From: DASZMJ01 sp035551935
GTDB taxonomy: Bacteria > Planctomycetota > Planctomycetia > Isosphaerales > Isosphaeraceae
NCBI GenBank assembly: GCA_035551935.1
Contig: DASZMJ010000579.1
Location: forward strand, 1-5,814
Direction of reading: 5' to 3'
Length of the DNA: 5,814 nucleotides
This document shows, piece after piece, positions 1 through 5,713 of the stretch. The notes beneath the pieces are model-generated. The model saw only the letters and a program-made list of their open reading frames with translations. It did no database searches and was not told the origin of the DNA. The stretch's first letter is position 1; each line of letters starts with the position of its first letter. The position numbers were made by a program, and so were the translations under genes.

Positions 1-100
1 GCACGTCCTCGGCCCGCCGGCCCGGCGCGTTTCGGGGGTGGGACCCGGCCGGATGCCATCGGGACGGAGGACATTCCCGTTCGTTAACACATCAGGCCGG

Positions 101-155
101 GCCCACGGGAACGGGGCGGGCCCGACGACGACGAAACCACCTGGATCCCGTGGGC
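101..155. repeat. Perfect 10-bp inverted repeat with 35-nt spacer
   Basis: Positions 101-110 (gcccacggga) are the exact reverse complement of 146-155 (tcccgtgggc). The spacer holds the right half of a second GC-rich repeat (118-124), so the structures would be mutually exclusive in RNA. There is no T-tract after it, so an intrinsic terminator is not supported. It lies just upstream of the promoter candidate and could be an operator or an upstream 3' end. In DNA this GC-rich, a chance match is possible. Confidence 0.4.
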
Positions 156-156
156 T

Positions 157-184
157 TTGCGGCGAGCGGCCCGGCGGATATGCT
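157..184 (+). promoter_or_regulatory. Weak sigma70-like promoter candidate for the mcrBC-like operon
   Basis: TTGCGG (157-162) and TATGCT (179-184) are separated by 16 nt. They match the consensus -35 at 3 of 6 positions and the -10 at 4 of 6. A transcript would start near 191 and have a leader of about 45 nt before the ATG at 235. A 6-bp inverted repeat, gcggat (174-179) and atccgc (194-199), brackets the -10 and the predicted start, as an operator might. This is a match by eye only, and planctomycete promoters are poorly defined. Confidence 0.25.
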
Positions 185-221
185 AGACGGGTCATCCGCG
201 ATGGTCGTGTGAACCCGTTGT

Positions 222-229
222 GAAGGTGG
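222..229 (+). promoter_or_regulatory. Shine-Dalgarno that fixes the start of the McrB-like gene
   Basis: gaaggtgg lies 5 nt before the ATG at 235 and differs from the ideal AAGGAGG core at one base. The in-frame GTG at 220 overlaps this site and has no Shine-Dalgarno of its own, so the ATG at 235 is the better start. Confidence 0.65.
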
Positions 230-234
230 TCGGA

Positions 235-2727
235 ATGAATGGTGAGCGTGCGTTCCGCGAGGGGGTCCGGCTGGTCTTCGTGGTCGACCAGGACTTGTTC
301 GAGCACACGACGACGTGGGGCGGTGTGAATCGATTTTGCGTCTTGCATCCGTTGATGACGATCGACGGCGAGCGGCTGAAGGCCAATCACGACGACTTCC
401 CGAACCGGGGGCGCGTCTGGTGGATGCTCCAGCGCAACACGCAGGTCGAATGGGTGGTGCCGGGGGCGATCTGGTCGGGCACGATCGAGGAGGCGCGGCT
501 CAAGGATAAGGACCTATTTCAGGCCAAGTATACCGACATTCACCCCGGCGGGCCCGACCTGATCGAGGTCCTCGATTTCTCCAAGGTCGAGCCGACACTC
601 GACCTGCCCTTGCTGGACTACCTCTACCGCGAGCGGGGCCTCCCCTGGCCGCGGCCGACGACGACCGAGCAGGTGATCCTCCGCGGCCAGTCGCACGCGC
701 TCGGGCCGTTGAAGGCGACCTGGGAGGGGGGGCGGCTGCGGGTCTCGGCCACGAAGCTGGGCGAGCCCGAGGTGCTCCGCGTGCCGGTGGCCGCCTTCGC
801 CAAGACGGCGCGGGTCGAGCGGTTCACCGTCGACCTCGGCGAGCACGACCGTAGCGGCTGGGGCGCGCGGTCGCGGGTCGAGATCGCGCTGACGAAGGGG
901 GCCTGGCTCGACCTGAAGAAGCTCCGCGAGGTCGGCGAGCTGCTCGACGCCTCGACCGACAGCCAGGTCGTCCGCTGGGCGATCAAGGACCTCGGCCGGG
1001 CGCAGCGGTCGGAGCTCGGCGCCGCCTGGGAGAAGCTCAAGGCGATCGACCTGGCGACGGCCTCCGGCGACGACGCCGACCGCAAGCGCGTCCGGTTCGA
1101 GCAGATCGTCCAAGACCAGCGGCGCGTCCTGGAGCTGGGCGAGCAGGTCGCCCGCCACCTGGCCGAGAGCGGCCCGTTCCGCCCGCTCTTCGACGCCAAG
1201 GTCCACGACCTGGCCGCCGAGCGCGTCGAGGCCGAGGTCCGCCGCCGCGAGGGGGAGATCGACGCCCGGCTCGCCGAGGCGCGGAAGCGGTACGAGGGCC
1301 TCCTGATCCAGAACGAGGGCCTCGAGGAGGAGTACCGCCGCGAGAAGGCCCGGCTCGAGGAGAAGATCCAGGCCGAGCAGGACGAGCGGCTCCGCGCCGT
1401 CGAGGAGCGCGAGCGGGACCTGATGGCCCGCGAGGAGCAGGTCGAGCAGCACGAGTACGACAGCCTCCGGAAGATCGAGGAGGCCACGCGGCTCTACGAG
1501 GACAAGGCGTCGGGGGTCCACGAGGAGCTGCTCCGGCTCTACCCGTTCCTGGCCCGCATCGGCGTCGGCGCGGCCCTGTCCCCGACGGTCGCCGCCCCGG
1601 GCACCGACGCCGGCCCGATCGCCCCCCGGCCGCGGTTCGCGGCCCGGCCGCCGGCGCCGTTGCACCTGCCGCCGATGCCCAACGGCCCGCCGGTCGACGA
1701 GAAGGACTTCCTCGACCAGTTCGCCCGCGTCGTCGAGCACCGCGGCTATGCGTTCGGTCGCGAGGACCTGATCAACATCCACGCCTGCGTCAAGTCCGGC
1801 GGCCTGACGATCCTGGCCGGCCTCAGCGGCACCGGCAAGAGCAGCCTGCCCCGGCTCTACGCCGAGGCCCTGGGGGCGGCGTTCCTCCAGATCCCGGTGC
1901 GGCCCGACTGGCTCGACGACCGTGACCTCGTCGGCGCCTTCAACGCGATCGCGCGGCGGTTCGAGCCGGCGACCGCCGGCCTGGTCGAGCACCTGAAGGC
2001 CGCAGCCGACGACCTGGCCAAGGGCGGCGGCCGGATCTTCCTGGCCTGCCTCGACGAGATGAACCTCGCCCGCGTCGAGCACTACTTCGCCCAGTTCCTC
2101 AGCGTCCTGGAGCAGCCGGCCGACCGCCGCCGGATCACCCTGTTCGCCGAGGGCCTGCTGGAGCCCGACGACCCGTACCTCGCCTACCAGCAGATCGGCG
2201 TCGGCGACAACGTGCGGTTCCTCGGCACCGTCAACATCGACGAGACGACCCACTTCTTCAGCCCCAAGGTGCTCGACCGCTCGCAGGTCATCGCCTTCGG
2301 CGCCCCCGACCTCACCGCGCGACGGCCGCCGGCGCAATCGGGCCCGGTGCCGGGCCTCCGCCCGGTGGCGCTCGCGACGTTCCTCGGCTGGGCCCGGCCG
2401 GGCGTCTCGCTGCCGATCGCCCGCGAGTTCCTGCTGAAGATCAACGACCTCCTGCGCAAGGCCGGCCTCGGCCTCGGCTACCGGCAGTTCGACCGGATGC
2501 TGGCCTACGTCGCGGCGGCGCACCCGTTCCTGAGCGAGGACACGGCGCTCGACTACCAGCTCGTGCAGGTCGTCCTGCCGCGGCTGCGGCCGGGGAGCCC
2601 GTCGTACCGCGAGACCCTGGAGAAGTTCCGCGCCGAGGTCCCCCGCGAGCGGTTCCCCAGGGCCGCCGACTTCCTGGGCCGCATGGTCGAGGCGCCCTCC
2701 GAGAATGATTTCTTCCAGCTCCTTTAG
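235..2727 (+). CDS. McrB-like AAA+ NTPase with long coiled coil (McrBC/CoCoNuT-like defence motor)
   Basis: This is an 830-residue motor subunit of a McrBC-type restriction system, counted from the ATG at 235. Residues 1-122 are an unrecognised region, possibly target recognition. Residues about 146-225 look beta-rich, and 226-300 helical. About 300-436 is a highly charged Glu/Arg coiled coil without prolines, followed by a Pro/Ala-rich linker (443-487). The AAA+ domain then runs to the end. Walker A is GLSGTGKS (529-536, Lys535) and Walker B is IFLACLDEMN (601-610, Asp607/Glu608). Sensor-1 motif TVNIDE has Asn667 and is followed by FSPKVLDR with a candidate arginine finger, Arg682. A sensor-2-like GYRQF sits at 748-752, and a C-terminal stretch with LDYQ and VLPRLR resembles McrB homologues paired with DUF2357 proteins. 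E. coli McrB is only about 460 residues. McrB binds GTP, but here the signature reads NIDE instead of NTAD, so nucleotide preference is uncertain. Family assignment is secure; the N-terminal function is unknown. The stop overlaps the nuclease gene. Confidence 0.9.
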   Translation: MNGERAFREGVRLVFVVDQDLFEHTTTWGGVNRFCVLHPLMTIDGERLKANHDDFPNRGRVWWMLQRNTQVEWVVPGAIWSGTIEEARLKDKDLFQAKYTDIHPGGPDLIEVLDFSKVEPTLDLPLLDYLYRERGLPWPRPTTTEQVILRGQSHALGPLKATWEGGRLRVSATKLGEPEVLRVPVAAFAKTARVERFTVDLGEHDRSGWGARSRVEIALTKGAWLDLKKLREVGELLDASTDSQVVRWAIKDLGRAQRSELGAAWEKLKAIDLATASGDDADRKRVRFEQIVQDQRRVLELGEQVARHLAESGPFRPLFDAKVHDLAAERVEAEVRRREGEIDARLAEARKRYEGLLIQNEGLEEEYRREKARLEEKIQAEQDERLRAVEERERDLMAREEQVEQHEYDSLRKIEEATRLYEDKASGVHEELLRLYPFLARIGVGAALSPTVAAPGTDAGPIAPRPRFAARPPAPLHLPPMPNGPPVDEKDFLDQFARVVEHRGYAFGREDLINIHACVKSGGLTILAGLSGTGKSSLPRLYAEALGAAFLQIPVRPDWLDDRDLVGAFNAIARRFEPATAGLVEHLKAAADDLAKGGGRIFLACLDEMNLARVEHYFAQFLSVLEQPADRRRITLFAEGLLEPDDPYLAYQQIGVGDNVRFLGTVNIDETTHFFSPKVLDRSQVIAFGAPDLTARRPPAQSGPVPGLRPVALATFLGWARPGVSLPIAREFLLKINDLLRKAGLGLGYRQFDRMLAYVAAAHPFLSEDTALDYQLVQVVLPRLRPGSPSYRETLEKFRAEVPRERFPRAADFLGRMVEAPSENDFFQLL

Positions 2728-4504
2728 CCTCCGGCTGGTCGGCCCCTCGGGCGACCTGTTCGCGCGGTCGTGGGACGCCTTGCAGTCCCCCTGGGTCGAG
2801 CCCGGGCCGATCTCGGTCCGCGCCGAGGAATCGTTCTCGGTCGCGCTGGAGTGCCCGCCGGGCCTCCGGCACGGGTTCCGGGTCCGGCTCGGCGGCGAGG
2901 TCGTCGGCGTCGCGCCCGTCGGCGCGACGCGGTTCCAGACCGCCGAGGCGCCCTGGCTCCGCGACGAGCTGGGCGAGAGCCGCGTCGTCGTCGAGCGGCC
3001 GCTGCTCCGGGGGGTCGAGCCGCTGTTCGAATTGGCCCTGGTCGTCGCCCCGCGGCCCGAGGTCGCGGCCGATTACAAGGTGATGATCGAGGACGTCGCG
3101 GCGATCCACGAGGGGCTGGCGCGCGACCTGGCCGGCCGGGGCTCGGGTCGCGTCGGCGCCGGCAAGTCGGCCGTCGCGCGGCTGCACCCGCAGGCCGAGC
3201 TCGACCGGCTCCAGGCGACGTACCGGCGGCTCGAGGCGGCCGTGGCGTCGATCGCCGAGCAGCCCTCCGTCGCCCTGGCCCGCGCCACGCGGCGGGCCTG
3301 GTACCGCGGCGGCGACCGGCTCGACCCGTCGGCCGCGGCGACGATCGCCCGCGATCCGGCGGCGATGGTCGACCGCGCCGGCCGGCTGGTGGCGCTGGGC
3401 AAGACCACGCTCCGCCTGCCGGCCCTCGGCGACGACCTGCCCGAGCACCGCCACATCGCCGACGGCCTCCGACGCCTCGCCGGCCGCGCCGCGACCCTGG
3501 CGCGGCACTGCGACCGCGTCGCCGACGACATCGCCGAGCAGGAGGGCCGCTGGGCCGATGCCCGGCCCCGCGCCGGGGGCGACGAGTTCGCCGGAGCCGC
3601 GGCCCTTCCCGACCGCCTCGGCCTGCCCCGCGCCGCGGCGTTCGCCCGCATGGCCGACGATGCCCGCACGCTCGCCGACGAGTTCCTGGCCCTGGTCCGC
3701 AGCCACCGCTTCCTGCGCACCGCCGGCCTGCCCCGCACCCCCTTCGGCCCGACCCCCGCGTTCCTCGGCCGGCCGGCGTATCGCCAGGTCTACCAGGTCC
3801 TGGCCGAGGCCCGCCGCCTTTCGGGCGAGCTGGCCGTCGGCGACGACCTCCGCGTCGCCTACCGCGGCATGGCCAAGCTCTACGAATACTGGTGCTTCAT
3901 CCGCGCGATCCAGCACCTCCGCCACCGGCTCGGCCCGCCGACGTCGACCGACCAGTTCGCCCTGATCGACGAGGTCTATCGCCCCGACCTCGCCCCCGGG
4001 CAACACTTCCGCTTCGAGGGGCCCGGCGGCTCCGAGGTCGTCGCGACCTACGAGCCGGAGTTCCACCGCCACCGCGACGCCCTCGGCCGCGGCGACCGGT
4101 TCGCCGCCAGCCTGACCTACCACCCGATCCGCCCCGACATCACCGTCGAGGTCCGCCGCGGCCCCGACGACGACGCCTCGACGATGCTGGTCCTCGACGC
4201 CAAGTCCACCGAGCACTTCCGCCCGGCGCGGCTCCGCGAGGTCACCGACTACGCCCGCCAGATCTACGACCCCCGCACCGGCCGCCAGCCGGTCCGCCAC
4301 GTCTTCCTGCTCCACCGCGGCCGGCACCAAACCCCGCACCTGAACCTCCCGCCCCACCTCGCCGCCCTTCGCCCCGACGCCGCCTTGCTCGGCGCCCTCC
4401 CCTACGCACCCGCCGCCCTCGACGGCGACCGCGACTGGCTCGCCTGGTCCCTCGACCACCTCCTCGGCCTCCGGAAGTCCGCGGAGCCCGGCAGCACCGG
4501 CTAA
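2705..4504 (+). CDS. DUF2357/McrC-like PD-(D/E)XK nuclease subunit
   Basis: This 599-residue protein is the likely nuclease partner of the preceding AAA+ motor. Residues 1-120 look beta-rich. The segment around 123-140 (DYKVMIEDVAAIHEGL) and the helical middle fit DUF2357, the N-terminal domain of McrC-like proteins, which contacts the motor ring. LYEYWCF at 392-398 is a hallmark of the family. The C-terminal nuclease fold shows YEPEF (449-453), RPDI with Asp478, and LDAK with Asp498 and Lys500. Together these form a PD-(D/E)XK active site that appears intact. E. coli McrC is about 350 residues, so this is a long form. Its ATG lies inside the last codons of the motor gene, with a 23-bp overlap and no strong Shine-Dalgarno, which implies translational coupling and fixed stoichiometry. 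McrC-type partners cut DNA and stimulate the motor's hydrolysis; an RNA target is possible for coiled-coil relatives. Whether the target is modified DNA cannot be read from the sequence. Confidence 0.88.
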   Translation: MISSSSFSLRLVGPSGDLFARSWDALQSPWVEPGPISVRAEESFSVALECPPGLRHGFRVRLGGEVVGVAPVGATRFQTAEAPWLRDELGESRVVVERPLLRGVEPLFELALVVAPRPEVAADYKVMIEDVAAIHEGLARDLAGRGSGRVGAGKSAVARLHPQAELDRLQATYRRLEAAVASIAEQPSVALARATRRAWYRGGDRLDPSAAATIARDPAAMVDRAGRLVALGKTTLRLPALGDDLPEHRHIADGLRRLAGRAATLARHCDRVADDIAEQEGRWADARPRAGGDEFAGAAALPDRLGLPRAAAFARMADDARTLADEFLALVRSHRFLRTAGLPRTPFGPTPAFLGRPAYRQVYQVLAEARRLSGELAVGDDLRVAYRGMAKLYEYWCFIRAIQHLRHRLGPPTSTDQFALIDEVYRPDLAPGQHFRFEGPGGSEVVATYEPEFHRHRDALGRGDRFAASLTYHPIRPDITVEVRRGPDDDASTMLVLDAKSTEHFRPARLREVTDYARQIYDPRTGRQPVRHVFLLHRGRHQTPHLNLPPHLAALRPDAALLGALPYAPAALDGDRDWLAWSLDHLLGLRKSAEPGSTG

Positions 4505-4600
4505 GCCGCCCAGGAGGGATACTCACCCATCCATCCTGTGGCCGGCTTCGCAACCCCCCGCCGGTTCTGATCGGCTGGGAAGCGAGGAAGAATTCGTATC
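4505..4600. other. Spacer between nuclease gene and RHH gene
   Basis: This 96-bp spacer has no gene, no convincing terminator hairpin and no clear promoter. A strong AGGAGGG (4512-4518) sits just after the nuclease stop, but no suitable start codon follows at the right distance. Confidence 0.5.
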
Positions 4601-4870
4601 ATGATCATGCATTTACCAGAAGACATCGGGCGCGACATCCTCGCCGAGGTGCATCGCGGCCATTGCGCGCCCGTCGACGATGCCCTCGCCAGGGCCAGGC
4701 GATCGCTCCGTCGGCAGGAGCCCGCGCCGGCCATGCCCAAGGCCGCGAAGACGCCCGGCAAGAAAACCGGGCGTGCCAAGGCTGCGCCCCCGGAACCGAA
4801 GGGGCCGCTCACCCCCGACGAGGCGGCGGCCGAAGGGCCGGCCGTCGAGGACCCGAACGCGCAACCGTGA
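4601..4870 (+). CDS. Small ribbon-helix-helix, ParD antitoxin-like protein
   Basis: This is an 89-residue protein. Residues 1-38 match the pattern of ParD/CopG-type ribbon-helix-helix proteins. There is a short strand (MIMHLP), a helix at about 7-19 (EDIGRDILAEVHRG), a GHCAPVDDAL turn with the second helix running to Arg38, and the usual alternation of Ala and Arg. Such proteins bind DNA as dimers and commonly repress their own operon and neutralise a toxin. The rest (40-89) is disordered: basic and Lys/Ala/Pro-rich first, then acidic after PLTPDE. A GAGGAAG lies 10 nt before the ATG at 4601, a little far, and the in-frame ATG at 4607 is farther still. No toxin gene adjoins it, and the next gene is a peroxidase with its own promoter candidate. 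It may be an orphan antitoxin, a truncated remnant or a free-standing regulator. Assignment rests on pattern alone. Confidence 0.6.
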   Translation: MIMHLPEDIGRDILAEVHRGHCAPVDDALARARRSLRRQEPAPAMPKAAKTPGKKTGRAKAAPPEPKGPLTPDEAAAEGPAVEDPNAQP

Positions 4871-4903
4871 CGCCACCGGGGGCCGTAGTGTACCGGCGAC
4901 CGC

Positions 4904-4931
4904 TTGACTCGGGCGGCGCGGCGGCCATCAT
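4904..4931 (+). promoter_or_regulatory. Sigma70-like promoter candidate for the peroxidase gene
   Basis: TTGACT (4904-4909) matches five of six bases of the -35 consensus. CATCAT (4926-4931), 16 nt downstream, matches four of six of the -10. Transcription would begin near 4938. This argues against the in-frame ATG at 4930 as the peroxidase start and for the one at 4984. Confidence 0.4.
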
Positions 4932-4940
4932 GAAGGCGCG

Positions 4941-4959
4941 ACGGCTGGAGTTCAGCCGT
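4941..4959 (+). promoter_or_regulatory. Stem-loop in the 5' leader of the peroxidase gene
   Basis: acggctg (4941-4947) pairs perfectly with cagccgt (4953-4959) around a 5-nt loop. It lies between the predicted transcription start and the Shine-Dalgarno, ending 8 nt before the latter. It could be an mRNA 5' stabiliser or, as DNA, a small operator. Confidence 0.35.
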
Positions 4960-4967
4960 GGACACCC

Positions 4968-4973
4968 GGAGGA
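4968..4973 (+). promoter_or_regulatory. Shine-Dalgarno of the peroxidase gene
   Basis: ggagga lies 10 nt before the ATG at 4984. It selects that start over the in-frame ATG at 4930, and the selected start also places a clean signal peptide at the very N terminus. Confidence 0.6.
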
Positions 4974-4983
4974 CTTTGCAGCG

Positions 4984-5574
4984 ATGACCCGACGCATCCT
5001 GGCCCTCGCCCTGGCGGCCTTGCCGCTGACCGTGGCCGCCGGCCTCGCCCCGGCCGGGCCCAAGGACAAGGAGAGCCCCAAGGGCGTGCTCGACTTCACC
5101 ATGAAGGACATCGACGGCACGGAGGTCGCCCTGTCGAAGTACAAGGGGGACGTCCTCCTGGTCGTCAACGTCGCCAGCAAGTGCGGCCTGACCCCGCAGT
5201 ACGAGGCGCTCGAGGCCACCTATCGCAAGTACAAGGACAAGGGCTTCGAGGTCCTGGCCTTCCCCGCCAACGAGTTCGGCAAGCAGGAGCCGGGCACCGA
5301 CGCCGAGATCAAGCAGTTCTGCACGTCCAAGTATGACGTCACCTTCCCGGTCTTCTCGAAGATCGTCGTCAAGGGCGAGGGCATCCACCCGCTCTACAAG
5401 TTCCTGACGAGCGAGCAGACCGACCCGAAGTTCGCCGGCGAGATCCCGTGGAACTTCGCCAAGTTCCTCGTCGATCGCAAGGGGCGCGTGATCGCCCGCT
5501 TCGATCCCAAGGTCAAGCCCGACGATCCCAAGGTCGTCGCCGCGATCGAGGCCGCCCTGGCCGAGTCGAAGTGA
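4984..5574 (+). CDS. Exported Cys-type glutathione peroxidase (thiol peroxidase)
   Basis: This 196-residue enzyme of the glutathione peroxidase family (thioredoxin fold) reduces hydrogen and organic peroxides using thiols, in bacteria usually thioredoxin. All three family signatures are present. NVASKCG has the peroxidatic Cys67 (a normal TGC codon, not selenocysteine). LAFPANEFGKQEPG has Gln101. PWNFAKFLVD has Trp156 and Asn157. Together with Cys67, Gln101, Trp156 and Asn157 form the catalytic tetrad. Cys113 (QFCTSKY) is in the place of the resolving cysteine of thioredoxin-dependent members. The N terminus is a signal peptide: MTRR, then a hydrophobic stretch to about 22, with likely cleavage after Ala22 or Ala24. 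The enzyme should therefore act in the periplasm or be surface-tethered. No lipobox cysteine is seen. Family members usually have about 160-185 residues, so the mature protein is of normal length. It appears to be transcribed alone and is probably unrelated to the defence pair. Confidence 0.93.
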   Translation: MTRRILALALAALPLTVAAGLAPAGPKDKESPKGVLDFTMKDIDGTEVALSKYKGDVLLVVNVASKCGLTPQYEALEATYRKYKDKGFEVLAFPANEFGKQEPGTDAEIKQFCTSKYDVTFPVFSKIVVKGEGIHPLYKFLTSEQTDPKFAGEIPWNFAKFLVDRKGRVIARFDPKVKPDDPKVVAAIEAALAESK

Positions 5575-5600
5575 CGACCCGACCGTACCCTGGAAACGCC

Positions 5601-5648
5601 GCGCGCCGTCCGCACCCCGATCGATCGGGGTCGCGGACGGCGACGCGC
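5601..5648 (+). terminator. Long GC-rich hairpin after the peroxidase gene (terminator candidate)
   Basis: The hairpin begins 27 nt after the peroxidase stop. The centre, 5614-5631, is a perfect 18-bp palindrome (accccgatcgatcggggt). The arms continue as ccgtccgc (5606-5613) with gcggacgg (5633-5640), with one unpaired C at 5632. They then pair gcgcg (5601-5605) with cgcgc (5644-5648) around a 3-nt bulge. That makes about 22 base pairs, less a few in the loop. No T-tract follows, so classic intrinsic termination is not assured. Its position suits transcript ending or 3' protection. It may instead be the first member of the repeat cluster that follows. Confidence 0.5.
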
Positions 5649-5650
5649 CG

Positions 5651-5706
5651 GGGAGCCGCCGGGGACTGGCTCCGAGTCTTCGAGGTGCCTGTCCCCGGCC
5701 GCTCCC
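5651..5706. repeat. 56-bp imperfect palindrome with GGGGAC/GTCCCC core (REP/MITE-like)
   Basis: The 23-nt arms are 5651-5673 and 5684-5706, around a 10-nt loop. Only three positions fail to pair, and the mismatches are C-C, T-T and T-T. The core reads ggggactggctcc on the left and ggtgcctgtcccc on the right. From general recollection, palindromes of this GGGGACTGGCTCC...GGTGCCTGTCCCC form recur between genes in planctomycete genomes and resemble REP sequences mobilised by RAYT-type (Y1) transposases. No transposase gene is in the window and no second copy is present here, so mobility is an inference. Confidence 0.6.
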
Positions 5707-5713
5707 AACGCGA

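Larger units (their letters stand above)
1..234. other. Non-coding leader upstream of the McrB-like gene
   Basis: No convincing gene lies here. The short open frames are GC-rich chance frames with no family resemblance and no good ribosome binding site. The stretch is rich in self-complementary GC blocks. One is cgggccc (98-104) against gggcccg (118-124). Another is ttcccgt (74-80) against acgggaa (105-111). Some share bases and so compete with one another. They could be the end of an upstream transcript outside the window or a regulatory region for the defence operon; the sequence does not decide which. Confidence 0.6.

Noticed and set aside
38..223. A 61-codon plus-strand frame in the leader
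   Set aside because: It has no ribosome site, no family resemblance and chance-like composition, and it overlaps the likely control region.
726..732. A run of seven G inside the motor gene as a possible phase-variation tract
   Set aside because: Runs of this length are expected in DNA this GC-rich, and the frame is intact; nothing else supports switching.
514..2523. A 669-codon open frame on the minus strand opposite the motor gene
   Set aside because: Its translation is low-complexity Leu/Ala/Arg/Glu/Val with no motifs. It mirrors a GC-rich gene whose plus-strand product has intact Walker motifs.
3146..3169. A Walker A-like GRVGAGKS in the nuclease subunit (residues 148-155)
   Set aside because: It matches the P-loop pattern but has no hydrophobic strand before it and no Walker B partner. 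It falls in the helical middle of DUF2357, so it is most likely chance.
2441..4459. A 672-codon minus-strand open frame opposite the nuclease gene
   Set aside because: It is low-complexity Gly/Ala/Arg/Val sequence and the shadow of a well-supported plus-strand gene.
4512..4518. A strong AGGAGGG just after the nuclease stop, suggesting a missed small gene
   Set aside because: The nearest possible start (GTG at 4538) is about 19 nt away, too far, and no plausible protein follows.
4930..4983. The upstream in-frame ATG at 4930 as the peroxidase start
   Set aside because: It would add 18 charged residues before the signal peptide, lacks a Shine-Dalgarno and overlaps the promoter candidate's -10.
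2770..5574. A 934-codon plus-strand frame running from inside the nuclease gene through the peroxidase
   Set aside because: The first part is Arg/Pro-rich out-of-frame reading of the nuclease gene. Only the end, from 4984, is real, and it has its own Shine-Dalgarno and signal peptide, so this is not a fusion.
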